In this document: piece by piece, positions 39,101 to 57,375 of the stretch | Position numbering within the stretch: the stretch's first letter is position 1 | Layout of the letters: each line of letters begins with the position of its first letter | Assembly: GCF_001640805.2 (NCBI RefSeq) | Contig: NC_066852.1 | Coordinates: forward strand, 9,284,194-9,348,193 | Length of the DNA stretch: 64,000 bases | Origin: Lates calcarifer | Taxonomy: Eukaryota > Chordata > Actinopteri > Centropomidae | Direction of reading: 5' to 3' | Notes under the pieces: model-generated | The model's input: the letters and a program-made list of their open reading frames with translations, nothing else | The model's database searches: none | Told to the model about the DNA's origin: nothing | Program-made: the position numbers and the translations under genes

Positions 39101-40964
39101 GATGAACTAATTTGTGACATCCTGTGTATTTGTGACCTTCTGTTGACAGCTCTTTCTGTTTGTCTTCTCCTTGCAGGGTGAATTCTGTAGTCAGGGTGTA
39201 CGCGAGAGCCTGGTGGTGAGCTTTATAAAGTTTGTGTGCCAGTCCTCTCGCCAGTTCTGTGAGAGCGCAGGAGACAAAGGAGGATCAACTCCTCCGGCCC
39301 TTCTGTTGCTGCTGTCTCGCCTCTGCTTGGACTATGAAACCTCTACTATCTCTTATATACTTACACTCACAGATGAACAGTTTCTTGTGCAGGTAAATGG
39401 CTTGTCACCTTGTAAATGCAGCATATCATTTTTTAGAACGTTCTTTAAAAAAAAAAAAAAACCTCCTTCAAAAAACTTCTTTTTGTACTTTCTCAGCACC
39501 ACAGTCCTGTAACACCTGTCACAACGTTATGTGCAGAAGCCAGGGAGGCAGCACAGAAACTACTGAACCATTATGTCAAGGTAGCTTTTCACCTACAAGG
39601 AAAACAGACACATCATCACCAGAAAACACCTCTACAAATAACCTTTCCTTTTTTGCAGGTCCAGGGCCTGATTATCTCCCAGATGCTGAGAAAGAGCGTC
39701 GAAACTCGAGACTGGGTTAACACCATCGAGCCACGAAATGTCCGTGCTGTGATGAAGAGAGTCGTAGAGGACACCACCTCGATTGATGTGCAGGTAAAGC
39801 TTTGGATAACCATCATCAACATCGTCATCTGCACTGTGTCTTCCCGTCCAGTCATTACACTCTCATCACCACGCATGAACAGGCTGTCTGATGAACTTTG
39901 TGTGCTCTACCGTAGGTGGGACTTTTGTATGAGGAAGGTGTGAGGAAAGCACACAGCAGCGACTCCAGCAAAAGGACCTTTTCTGTCTACAGCAGCTCCA
40001 GGCAGCAAGCCCGCTATGCTGCCAGCTACACTCCGAGGTAAATAAGTTTCAATGATGAGACAAAGAAGAGTCCTGCAGCAGGTTTGGTTTTGTTGACAAC
40101 ATACCAATATATTTACAACATATCAGACTCTCTCAGGGATAGAGTGATGAAATCCTGCGTCTAATAATCCCCGTTGTTGGTGTGTGTTGCGTTTGCATGT
40201 GGCTGACTTTGACTCTGACTCAGTTTAGTGAGTTTCTGTCACTTCTCTGATGTGTAAAATGCATAATTTAAGATATATGCACTGTTAGCCTGAGGCACAT
40301 CACAAGAGCTCTTCCCAAGTCTAAAGCCAAGATCCTTCACTACACATCCTTGACACAGCACAAACACTGTTAATCACAGTGTATTGAAGCTTGGTAAACT
40401 GCAGACATAAGCAGGTAATCTGTATTACCACCTTCACATTGCAGGGGGACAATTGCTATTTAGCAGTCTCCTAAAGTCAGTGGTTCAATTGTTGATTCAC
40501 TTTAGTGATTTGTCTTTTGTCTTCCTGCAGTGCTCCCATGGATACCAATCTACTAAGCAACATACACAAGCTATTTTCTGAGAGGATAGACATCTTCAGC
40601 TCAGTAGAGTTCAACAAGGTGAGTGCAGATCTTTGTTATGCTGTTAAATTTTAATGTAGTCTTCACAGAAGAACACCCCTCACACGCCGCTCCTCTGTCC
40701 CAGGTCTCTGTGATGACAGGAATCATAAAAATCAGTTTAAAGACATTCCTGGAGTGCGTCCGCCTGCGCACCTTCGGTCGCTACGGCCTGCAGCAGATCC
40801 AGGTTGACTGCCACTACCTGCAGATGTACCTTTGGCGCTTCGTCTCCGACGAGAACCTCGTACACTTCCTGCTGGATGAGATAGTGGGGAGCTCCGCCCA
40901 CCGCTGCCTTGATCCTGCCCCGATGGAGCAGAGTGTGATTGAAGTCATCTGTGAACGAGGTTAA
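36198..40964 (+). CDS. vps51: VPS51, subunit of the GARP and EARP tethering complexes, 11 coding exons
   Basis: Exons: 36198-36389, 36941-37070, 37165-37311, 37423-37642, 38033-38948, 39177-39392, 39497-39580, 39659-39793, 39916-40037, 40531-40618 and 40704-40964. They total 2511 nt and encode 836 aa (human 782). Conserved blocks, in order, are [158 protein letters not shown] and the C-terminal EVICERG. The N-terminal coiled coil is the Vps51 family core that assembles with VPS52 and VPS53. With VPS54 the complex (GARP) tethers endosome-derived carriers at the trans-Golgi; with VPS50 (EARP) it acts in endosomal recycling. A Ser/Thr/Asn-rich stretch around residues 300-320 makes the fish protein longer. 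AATAAA lies at 41716-41721. Confidence 0.97.
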
Positions 40965-41940
40965 GTGCAGCACGACCAGATAATCAACGCAAAACACCAC
41001 TTCACTAATACAGACAGAATTACTACATACACTGGAATCACTCTCTTTCTGTTACACAATTACTGTTCATGTCAAATTTATTGACAAGATTCAAAAAATG
41101 GTTGTTTGAGAATCTGTTTACAGGGTCTAAATTATACTGTAAAAGTGTTGTTGTGTGCACATGCTCATAAACATTTGTGAAGATCTCAATACTCCTGTCA
41201 CTAAAAATCAGCTAAGCCCCAGTTATTACAGTCATCAATGAAAAAATGATGAAACTCAGGCATAGGGATGGAGTTCAGATTGTCACTGACTGACAGTGAA
41301 TTTGGGGCAAATCTACATTACATTCCAAGTAGAGAATAACAAGCCTCTAGTACTCTCATTTAATATTATAGTTGCCACAATCACAAAGCAGAAAATATGA
41401 GAGGAGTAATCCCTCGTATCCAAGATACAAGCTGAACTTTTACACACACGTTGAAGGAATGTGTTTAATGTGAATACAGAATATGAATGATTAAAGAGAA
41501 AAGTTGTGTCTGGTGGAAATCTTATGTATTAATAAATTCTCTTAGGCATCTTTTGCTGAATAATTTGCAGACTGAATGTTGTCTGATCATGTTGTTCATG
41601 TCTAACACTAAAGTAACTGCATCAGATTTAATCTTGCCTTCAAGCTGATTCTGTTGTTTATGCATGTCTTACACAGGTAAACATATTTAGGAATGGTTTA
41701 ACTATGTGTGTCTGCAATAAAAGTGTATGAATGTCTGATTCAAAATGTGTTTCTTCCTTTACTAAACTCACAGTAAAAAACATAGTAAGAATATTGTAAT
41801 TACACACACTGTGTCAGCTGCAGCCTCAGTGTTGACAGAGACAAGTCTTTAACTCCAACAAAATGTCAAGATAACAATGAAATTCAGGTGTATTTCTCAA
41901 AAAGTGCCAGCTATTCTACAACGTAGTATACTGCTGACTG
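40965..41940. other. vps51 3' UTR and spacer
   Basis: The vps51 poly(A) signal is AATAAA at 41716-41721. I see no other feature. Confidence 0.55.
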
Positions 41941-42150
41941 TCACCACCTGACGATCTCAATTGATTGGCTAAAGCCTCTTCTCTCCACCCTCTTCTGATG
42001 ACCGAGGAGGGATCTGATTGGCTGAGAGACAATTTCGTGCTGGAAAACATGGGTCGGGGGCGTTTCCATCTGCAGGCTACTGGATGGATGCGCAAGAGGT
42101 AGGCGACAGTACTGCCTACAGTCCCGTCTGCACCTCCATGTCATACACCG
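41941..42150 (+). promoter_or_regulatory. tm7sf2: Probable tm7sf2 promoter with SRE-like/NF-Y layout and untranslated first exon
   Basis: TCACCACCTG (41941-41950) resembles a degenerate sterol regulatory element. Inverted CCAAT boxes (ATTGGCT) lie at 41964-41970 and 42017-42023. Sterol-pathway promoters typically pair SREBP sites with NF-Y. A donor at 42151 (ACACCG|GTAAGA) would end an untranslated exon that joins the acceptor ending at 43269; an alternative donor is at 42098. With the first donor, an upstream ORF begins at 42084 and ends at TAATG, sharing its last base with the main ATG. Exon 1 is inferred from splice signals only. Confidence 0.35.
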
Positions 42151-43279
42151 GTAAGACACTATACTTACTGAATTACAACACAAACAGTCTTTACATGCAC
42201 TGTATTTTACTGCAAAGCCCTTGTTTCTCCCGCGTTCAGATCATTTCCGCATGGCCAGGTAAAGGTGAAGGTTTCCTAACAGAAATGTCAGTGCATGGAC
42301 ACAGGAACTAACAGCGGTTTGACCTGAACTTTGTCTCGGTGATTTATGACAGCACTACAACACTATTATACAAACTAACAGCCAATTTCAGTGTGAAGAA
42401 TGGCCTGATTAATTTTTTGGTTGTTCTATGTTTAGAATTTCCGTAATGTATTTGAAGGCAGAGACATTTTGGCTTTCCCATTCAATCTCTGAGCTTCTCT
42501 GAGCTGCTTTCAGAGATATCCACTGTTTGAAATGTCTGCATCAGACAGAAGACTGAGAGAATATACAAGTCTCCTTTTAAAAACTGGTACTCAAATTTTT
42601 ACTGAACAAAGGCAGAAATACCATCATGTAAAAACACTCTACAAGTATAAGTCCTGTTTTCTAAATTCTCCCAAAAAAAAAGTAAAAGTATCAAAAGCAA
42701 ATGTACCAAATGTCAAAGGTAAAAGCCCTTTCCAAATTTTTTTTAATTGTGGCATTAGTGGATTATTATCATGGATGTGTTTAAGTGTAAGCAGCATTTT
42801 AATAGAGCTGACTGAGTGAAGCTACTGTTTATAACCTGTACAGTTTTACTGTTTTAAATACCTGTGCATGACCTTTAACCTATAATAATTCATCATATTA
42901 TCAAAGATGATTATACATTTTCATTAAAGAAAAGTTACTGTTAACTGTAGTTGTTAAGTAAATGTGGAACAAAGAGGCTTACACTGTGCTGAGGTCAGAG
43001 GTTAGGCTGAAACCCTTTATGGCCTGTTTAAAGAGAAACACTGGGTGTTAATCTATAAGACTCAGGGGTTGATTGCAATACGTTTTATGGCTGATTATAC
43101 TGAGGATAACAGCTCATCATCATCAAAAGGCTCTGTTGCTCTTTTACTTTTACATTTCAATTTTTTTTTTACCAATCATCATTACCATCTAATTAAAATT
43201 ACTGGTATTTATTTGTTCCTCATATGTCTTCATTTTGACTTAAATATATTTGTCTCAATATTTTCACAGGAGACCAATA

Positions 43280-50466
<7,187 letters not shown>

Positions 50467-52160
50467 AAGCAGACGGGCAGAACAGGACCAAAACTGTCAC
50501 CCAGTATCCTCATGACTCTTGAAATCCACACAAAACCCAGCAATAACTTGAGATGTAAATCCATTCTCCTTTAAATGGACCACAAGTTAATAAGCGGTGC
50601 TGCTACTGGGAATCTGCAGGGAGCTCACAGTTTTAATCAGCCTTCATTTGAAAGGCTACGGTCCAGTTACAAAATGATGGATCGCTACTTCTAATTCCCT
50701 GCATTTTGACTTTGAAACCTCAGAGCAATCTGTTATATAATAGGTATAGGTAAAATCAGTCTGCAGCACAACATGTCTCTTGTTCTGTTTCTACGGCTCA
50801 AGCAGTCCGGGGAAAAACAATTAAAAACATTATTATTTTACTCTTTTTACATTTTATGAGAAAACATTAACTGAAAAACTGAACCACAGTAGTAAATATC
50901 AGTGCATTTTTTTACATCCAAAAAGGCTGGGTCACATCCTTTTACCATGGTTTTTTGTTCAAGTGTATTGTTACCTGTGAAATACATTTAAAATAAATAA
51001 ATATAAAACCGCACTTTATCATGCATCTTCATTGCTCTTATTGGACAGGCAGTTATTTGCGCCTCCCTGAGCATTGTGGGAAAGACAAAATAATATTGTC
51101 TTAATATGGGGGAGCTCTAATATCATTACTTTACATTATATACTCTATGTGGAAAACTGCATTTTTCCATTGTATGAAGATTTGAATCTGCACCTTTGCA
51201 AGTATGACAGACAGCTGAAAGACCAGAGCAGCTATTAGCCTGTAAAGGTATCAGCTAATAGCTGGGTTACTTTTTAATAACCTTTTCCAACCTGTTATCA
51301 TCATCCTGTTTAAATGGATTCTCTTTCCAGCATACAGGCATTAATAGCAGATGTTCACCAAGCCTCTGGGCTTTTTTAACACCTGTCAGACTTCAGCTTT
51401 GAATATGTTCTGCTCCAAATTACTCTGACGGAACAAAAAGTTCAGGGGGTGTATTGGTGCGAGCAGATGCAGTCAGAGGCTCCTGAAAAATGGCCTCAAT
51501 CAGCATTAAAGCTGCGTTCTTTCTTGAAGTTTGTGCTTCCCAGCAGGTTGAGTCACAGTGGAGGTGAGGTGACAGGTGATTTTATTGTTAATGGACGGGA
51601 TGCGTCACCTTGAGGAAAGTTTTTTTTGAATAGTTGCTTACCAAGACATAAACACTCCATAATAGACTGAATGCATTTTAATGCTGGAGGACAGATTTAC
51701 ACCCTGATTCTACTAACAGGCAGTACAGATTTGTCTAAAATTAATGTACATCTTATATGGCCTTTTCAATTATGAATCACCCTGCATTTATACTGCAAAT
51801 TATACCTCTCTCACATGCAGTGAAGTGTGTGCATATTGATGACAGAGCTCCCTGGAGATGCACACCTTCGTTTTTCACCTTTTAAGCCCATTTACAGTGG
51901 AGTTGGCCTCTGGCCTCGCCTACACAGTGCTCAAGCTATTTTGTGTTGTTTTTCATAAGCTAAGTGCTAATTAGGAATGTGCTTGTATAATGGCATGGCT
52001 GGTGACTGGATTCATGCTGAATTAAAACATAAACTTCTTAGGTTTTATGTAGATGTGTGAATATTTACTGTGTGTATGTTTTATTATCATTTTATAATTA
52101 TTGTCTTGAGGTCAGTATTTCCTTTAGGATTCTAAATTATCAAAGAATTTGTAAAGATTG
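50467..52160. other. tm7sf2 3' UTR and left part of the gene-free interval
   Basis: The poly(A) signal at 50992-50997 probably ends tm7sf2 transcripts. No gene is visible from there to 52160. Confidence 0.5.
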
Positions 52161-52164
52161 AATC

Positions 52165-52913
52165 AGTGGTTTCCAACTGTTTTGACATGTGACGCATCCT
52201 CTAAACTTGGCTTCATTTACTCATTTACAGTAGTAGTTATGCATTTCTAAACAAATCCACTGTATCTTTCTGGGTTCTCAAGTTAAAAGTAATTCTCTAT
52301 TCATATTCTGCATCAATCCATGCATCAAGGTATTTTTAATCCATCTCTTAATCAGGGATTTCTTACTAGTCATCAATGGTATTCTCAACAAATATTTAGC
52401 CTCCTTCTTCCATTCAAGTTTCTCCATTTTAACCGAGTACATCAGCTCAAAACTCCAAACTGTTTTGTTTACCCAGAGTCGGGATGTTGTGAATTTTATT
52501 CCAAAATGGTGACACAAAGGGACAACTCCATAACATGTGAAAAGGATTTGCATCTCTGTTCCCACAAGTGCAGCAGCAGTCAGTCTGATTTGAATGAGAT
52601 TTCTTTTGGGGAGAGCTAGAGAATAACATATAATGATCTTCCAGCTAGTCTCACCAATACTGAGAGACCATTTGTCTTGTATGATTACTAAATTACCCTC
52701 TATTTCCCATTTTGTCTGAATGTGTGTTCTTTATTCAGTGGCTAAAGGCTTCAGTGTAGTTTTTGAAATGTCCTTTTTATAATTTGGAACTTTCTAAATA
52801 TTTTTTTTTTAATTTTTGAACTTAATATTTTCTTGTCTGCCCCGTCTCACGACCTGTCAGATTTATCTTGTGACCCTTTAGGGAGGCCATGATCCTTAGG
52901 TTGGTAACCACTT
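52165..52913. repeat. Old DNA-transposon-like element interrupted by a LINE fragment
   Basis: The left edge AGTGGTTTCCAAC (52165-52177) and right edge TTGGTAACCACTT (52901-52913) form an inverted repeat. Flanking phrases (TGTGACGCATCC on the left, TCTTGTGACCCTTTAG on the right) match a common fish MITE whose consensus ends in 'gtggttcccaacc'. The middle holds LINE-derived sequence, implying a nested insertion. Confidence 0.5.
52270..52640 (-). mobile_element. Decayed LINE ORF2 C-terminal fragment (L1/Tx1-like)
   Basis: Read on the minus strand, one frame gives TCGNRDANPFHMLWSCPFV followed by SPFWNKIHN. This is the Cys/His knuckle (CxxC…HxxWxC…FW) found at the C terminus of L1-type reverse transcriptase ORFs. 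About 50 nt further on, a second frame gives KYLLRIPLMTSKKSLIKRW, which fits the next conserved block (K-Y-L-L…A-K-K-A-I-…-R-K-W). The two frames require a frameshift, so the copy is inactive. The reverse transcriptase and endonuclease domains are absent. Confidence 0.65.
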
Positions 52914-53099
52914 GAGTAACTACAAATAAAGTTGTCATTTCCACATTGGGCAACTACAGCCATAAAATATTGCTTTACATGTGCATCTGTAATGGTCTGA
53001 TAATACGTCAGTCACAAGGAGCTCTTATCTGCAGAATGCGTTGATATTTTTAAGAGCAGTTTGTTGACAAAACTTCTGTACTGTTGATAAAGCATGATT

Positions 53100-53190
53100 T
53101 TGAGTGCAGGACTTTTACTTGTCACGGAGTACTTTTACATTCCTGTACTGGTACTTTGACTTAAGTCAAGCATCTGAGTACTTCTTTGAT
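53100..53190. repeat. Short interspersed repeat tail
   Basis: GGAGTACTTTTACATTCCTG and GTACTTTGACTTAAGTCAAG, then TCTGAGTACTTCTTTGATC, resemble a repeat tail found very widely in teleost genomes (consensus like 'acttttacttaagtaaaggatctgagtacttcttcc'). It is a fragment. Confidence 0.6.
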
Positions 53191-54478
53191 CAAAACAGAG
53201 AGCGCTGATCTTCATCTATTTTTAGTGAAGACGAGAAATTTGGACAAAAAACAAAACTCTGAATTTCTGACCATGCAGCAGGCTCCATCTGTCCGCTACT
53301 GTCTAAATACCCTATCATCAGGAGTAAAATTAGACACTGTCAAGATCATCACCAAGAGCGAAAGGAGAGCAGCAGAAACTTCAGATATAAAAGCCTCAGG
53401 GCTTCATTCATAAAAAAATATACTGTGATTTGATCTTAAAATTTAATCTTACAATTAATTTTGAGCAGACCTGTCTCATTAAAAGGACCATTAAAACTGA
53501 AAAATGCTCTTTCTATTAAAAAAAAGCATTTGACTATATATCAACAGCCTTCATTTTCCCCTATTACACCTGTCTCACAAAAGCACCAGCATAGTGACAG
53601 GCAAATGTTTTTTTCCCCCTCACCACAGTTCATTGATAACAACCCCGATTTACTTTTCAGTTTAGCAAAAACATATTTTGAGGGTCAGATTTGTTTATAA
53701 ACCAAATTGCACACAACTGATGAAATGTCACTCTCTTTTTTTAAAAATAAATTAAACCATTGATTGAAAATGAACTTAGTTACAAATGAAGGCGATGGAT
53801 ATTTTTGTAAATGAGACAGCAGCTGACAGTCAGAGTGAGTCACACTCAAGTCTCTGTCTGGACAGACGATCCACAGTCCAAATAAAAACATGAGTGTGAA
53901 CAGGTTTGACACATTCTTGGAAACAGCTACTGTTAAGAAAGCACATCTGCTCCTTTTTCAGATGAAAAAAAATAAATAAAAATCAAACACAATATCTTCA
54001 TTTTGTAATGACAAAATGGAAATAACCCACCTCTAAAATAATGGGACAAAATTGATTTAACGACTAGTGTTGATTTATGAATAAGGTGATGATTTCCATT
54101 TTTCCTCTCCCAATCTTAAGCTGAAAATTGCCACGTGAGGTTCTGTGCAAAAAACTATTATTCATTCAGTGTTTGGCAGGAATGTTAGAGTGCAGACCAA
54201 ACAGGCCAAAAAGGAACTACTTATTTTCTCTTTAAAATGAAACAGTTCTGTTTTGCTTGTTGTGCTATCATGTCTCAGTGTCTCCAGCCTCATTGTCACT
54301 GCTGTGGTCTTCTGCCAGTAAAACTTAACATGAAACTCACAGGTCACAAGTTTACTTATCCAGTACAAGACCTTAATATTTGTCCTTATGGTTTTCCTCT
54401 ATATGCATGTCTGTACAGCCATAATAATAAGCAACAACTCAGAGTGCCTTGCATAATAATGAATGAGCAAAATGTGTG

Positions 54479-54514
54479 TACCTGTGTGTGTGTGTTTGTG
54501 TGTGTGTGTGCGTG
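54479..54514. repeat. Imperfect (TG)n tract
   Basis: Interrupted GT dinucleotide run. The His/Thr-rich minus-strand frames across it are artefacts of the repeat. Confidence 0.8.
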
Positions 54515-54559
54515 CCCGCATGCACCTCCACGCATGCGTGCACTTGCCAATTGTGTATG

Positions 54560-54609
54560 CCAATCGTGACGTTTCAGTCCCATCAGTTGTAGCCAGTTTC
54601 CATGGCAAC
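54560..54609. promoter_or_regulatory. Cluster of CCAAT, CRE-like and palindromic X-box (RFX) motifs
   Basis: CCAAT (54560-54564) is followed by TGACGTTT (54567-54574) and then GTTTCCATGGCAAC (54596-54609), a near-perfect RFX-family X-box palindrome. A second X-box-like site, GTTTCCATGGTGAC, is at 55054-55067. No coding exon is nearby. The module could be an enhancer or the promoter of a non-coding transcript. Confidence 0.4.
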
Positions 54610-55067
54610 ATCTCTCTGAGAGCACAGACGTAGGAGAGAGGGGAAAGGAGTTGAGACAATTATCGTGGTGGAGGGTGCTGAAAAAGGAAGAGCCCGCGAT
54701 GATGAGTGTGAAACAGTGTGAACCGTGGGATGAGACAGAACGAGAAACAGATGTATGTGCTGTGAGTGAGCGAGCGATTGCGTGTATGTGTGTGTGCGTG
54801 TGCCTGTATCCTGGCACAAGCAGGTGTCATGTATAGGAGCACTGGGGTTGTCGTTGTCATGACTACATAAATGAAACTGTTATATATGTACTGGATGTAC
54901 CAGAAAAAAAACAAAACAAAGCACACACACACACAAAAACACCTATTGTGCAGAAGAGAAGAGCTGCCAGGCTTGTACACCAACTTGAATTGGATTTTTC
55001 TGTTTTGAGTGAGAGGCTCAGAGTGAGTCAACAGGAATCTCTAATACAATTTAGTTTCCATGGTGAC

Positions 55068-56790
55068 AGCAGGGAATGATATGTCCTTTTCAAACAGAGG
55101 GAAAACGCCAGCTTGAATCCTCATTGTTGCTCTGTTTTCTGTCTGAATCATTATTTAGACAAGTGATAACCTGGCAAACCTTACACACCCTACAAATGAG
55201 TCTCTGAGCCGGTTCAGAGATGTACTCAGCATTTTCTGCTCTTCTTTTTTTTTTTTAAATCAGAGGGGAAAAATGTTGCTGAGCATAAGACTGTCAAAAA
55301 ATGTAAATGTATTGCAGCTGCAATGACATTTCCATCAGTGATTTCTCACAGTAGAGATGAACTCTGTCAGCTTAGTTTTGTTATACAATCTCACAGGCAT
55401 CTAGTGCCCCATAATTTGAAATGTTAGTATTCTGGAGGTAGAGACATTAATGAAAATCTATCATCTTTTCTTTGCTGCCTCTTCAGTAGGAGCCATTTTC
55501 ACATCACTGAGGCATTTTCATGGAATTCAGTTATTTTGGTGCCTTTTAAGAGGTCGCCTGAATGTCTCTGAAACTACTTCTAAATGCAGCTGTTTTTCGA
55601 CAGCTTTCAGTGTGTGGCATGTCTAATGCACCACTCAGTGTCCTCTCTTATGAATTCCCCTCATCATCTGCAGAGTTACATTTTTCTCCTCTAGTATATC
55701 TCTGGTGTTGGCAGAGCATCATGTCTGCAAAACACAGATGGGCAAAATATTAACCCTCAGCAGACAGGAAATAAGAAACTTGGAGATAATCATTTTGGCA
55801 TTATTGTTTTATTAGAATACGGCATGTGAATCACTGTACATCATAGTGTAACCTAATAAATATAAAGTAATCCACCAAATTTACTGTAGCGTACGTTGAT
55901 GATAAATGTATAAAAGACAGATACAAATAGATATACTTAAATACAATTTTCTAAAATGCTTTGTTTAGAGCAACTACATAATGACATTCAACCGAGCTGT
56001 GTTTCTCCTCCTTTCCTCGTGTTCCTGTGCTTTAATAGTGATTGTCCAGACTCAACACACTCACATTGTTGGCAGAGTTTTGAGGTCTCAGTGTCCTGTG
56101 ATTACTTTCATGGGAACATCAGTTGGCACAACATGTACTTGGTCCTCATGAACACTGACAGACTATTAAAATTGCTTCAGTCAAGTAAATGTTGCAGATT
56201 GTTTGAAATTCAAATCATGCAACCAGTTTGAGTTGGTCCCCCTAAGCTTTCATTAGTGAATATGAAATGGATTGTGATTGACTCAAGAGGTGTGTGTGTG
56301 TGGTAAAGCTCAACCAAAGAGTTTCCCAAACTAGTAGAGTTTAATTTCTGTAGCAATCAAGATGGTTCTGTCACATATGGAAATAGTTTGAATGACCACT
56401 TTAGCAGCTGTGATTTAACAACAAAATGTTTGTTAAATTTAAAAATGCTATTACATAAAACTAAAGAAACTTAATGAAGTGTAAAGAATAAGAAATGTAC
56501 CTTATGAATCAGTGAATAAAGATGAATTTGGATAATCTAAAAAGTCAATGCATCACAGTTAGTTTTATATTTAAATGCTTTTTAAAAATTCATATTATTT
56601 TTCTGTCTTTTCATGATAGTGAGTGGAGACAGACATGAAATGAGGGGTCGGAGAGTAAAGGAATAACATGCAGTAAAAGGTCCAGTTTTGGATGTGAATC
56701 AAAGTGGGGACTTACTGCTCAGGACATTTGTGCCCATGTGGCATGCAGCCAAACCATTCAGCTATTGAGTCTATCTGGGAATTAAACTCT
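55068..56790. other. Gene-free interval, central part
   Basis: I see no exon or RNA gene. Open frames such as 55562-55753 and 55956-56231 have no recognisable domain or splice context. Confidence 0.5.
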
Positions 56791-56795
56791 TATTC

Positions 56796-57375
56796 AAAGG
56801 ATAAGTCTGCAGATATTCAACATTTTTCTTACTGTCAACGGATTTGATGAAAAGACTAAAACCAACCCTGCATTGATCCTACTATTGCCTGTGTAGCAAA
56901 AGGCTAATATAGATTCTTACTCTGTGCCAAAGTTTATTGTTGTCCAAAAACTATTAAAAGCACATCAATGAGCCACAGTATTGTGCTGGGTGACATGTTA
57001 ATTCATTAAAATGAACTTGAGCACTGTAGTTTTTTAAGTCAGTCCCACATTCACTGTCCTGCTGCAATAAAAAATGGTGTGGAAAATATGTATTACTCCA
57101 CTGCTCAAAATAGTTCCCAAGAAATGCACCATTTACTCCTATTGGAGGAACATTTGCTAAAAACCACAGTGCCCAGGGGTTTCAGGATGTTATTTTAAAA
57201 ATGAGACAATATATTTCAGACCTGTTTTTAAAGATTTACAGTGCCACAGACTATGTGGGGAAGTAGTAGAAAGGCAGTGGAAATATTGTCAGATGCACTA
57301 ATATGTTAGTTTCACTCTTTTAATGAGATTTGTTGAGAATAACTAAAATATAGAACCATTTCAACATTATCCTTT
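56796..57375. repeat. MITE of about 580 bp with AAAGGATAA terminal inverted repeats
   Basis: It starts AAAGGATAAGTCTGCAGATA and ends CATTATCCTTT, giving short inverted termini. Internal phrases (CACATCAATGAGCCACAGT, GTGCTGGGTGACATGTT, AATGCACCATTTACTCC) match a family I recognise as abundant in percomorph fish. There is no coding capacity. This copy looks close to full length. Confidence 0.7.

Noticed and set aside
42018..42311. Possible N-terminal extension of TM7SF2 from an upstream coding exon
   Set aside because: After splicing to 43270 the frame reaches TAA directly at the main ATG, so it can only be an upstream ORF. EFGGTLGA aligns with the normal N terminus.
54386..54817. 143-codon minus-strand frame near the X-box cluster
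   Set aside because: Driven largely by TG/CA-type simple sequence; no domain and no conserved start.
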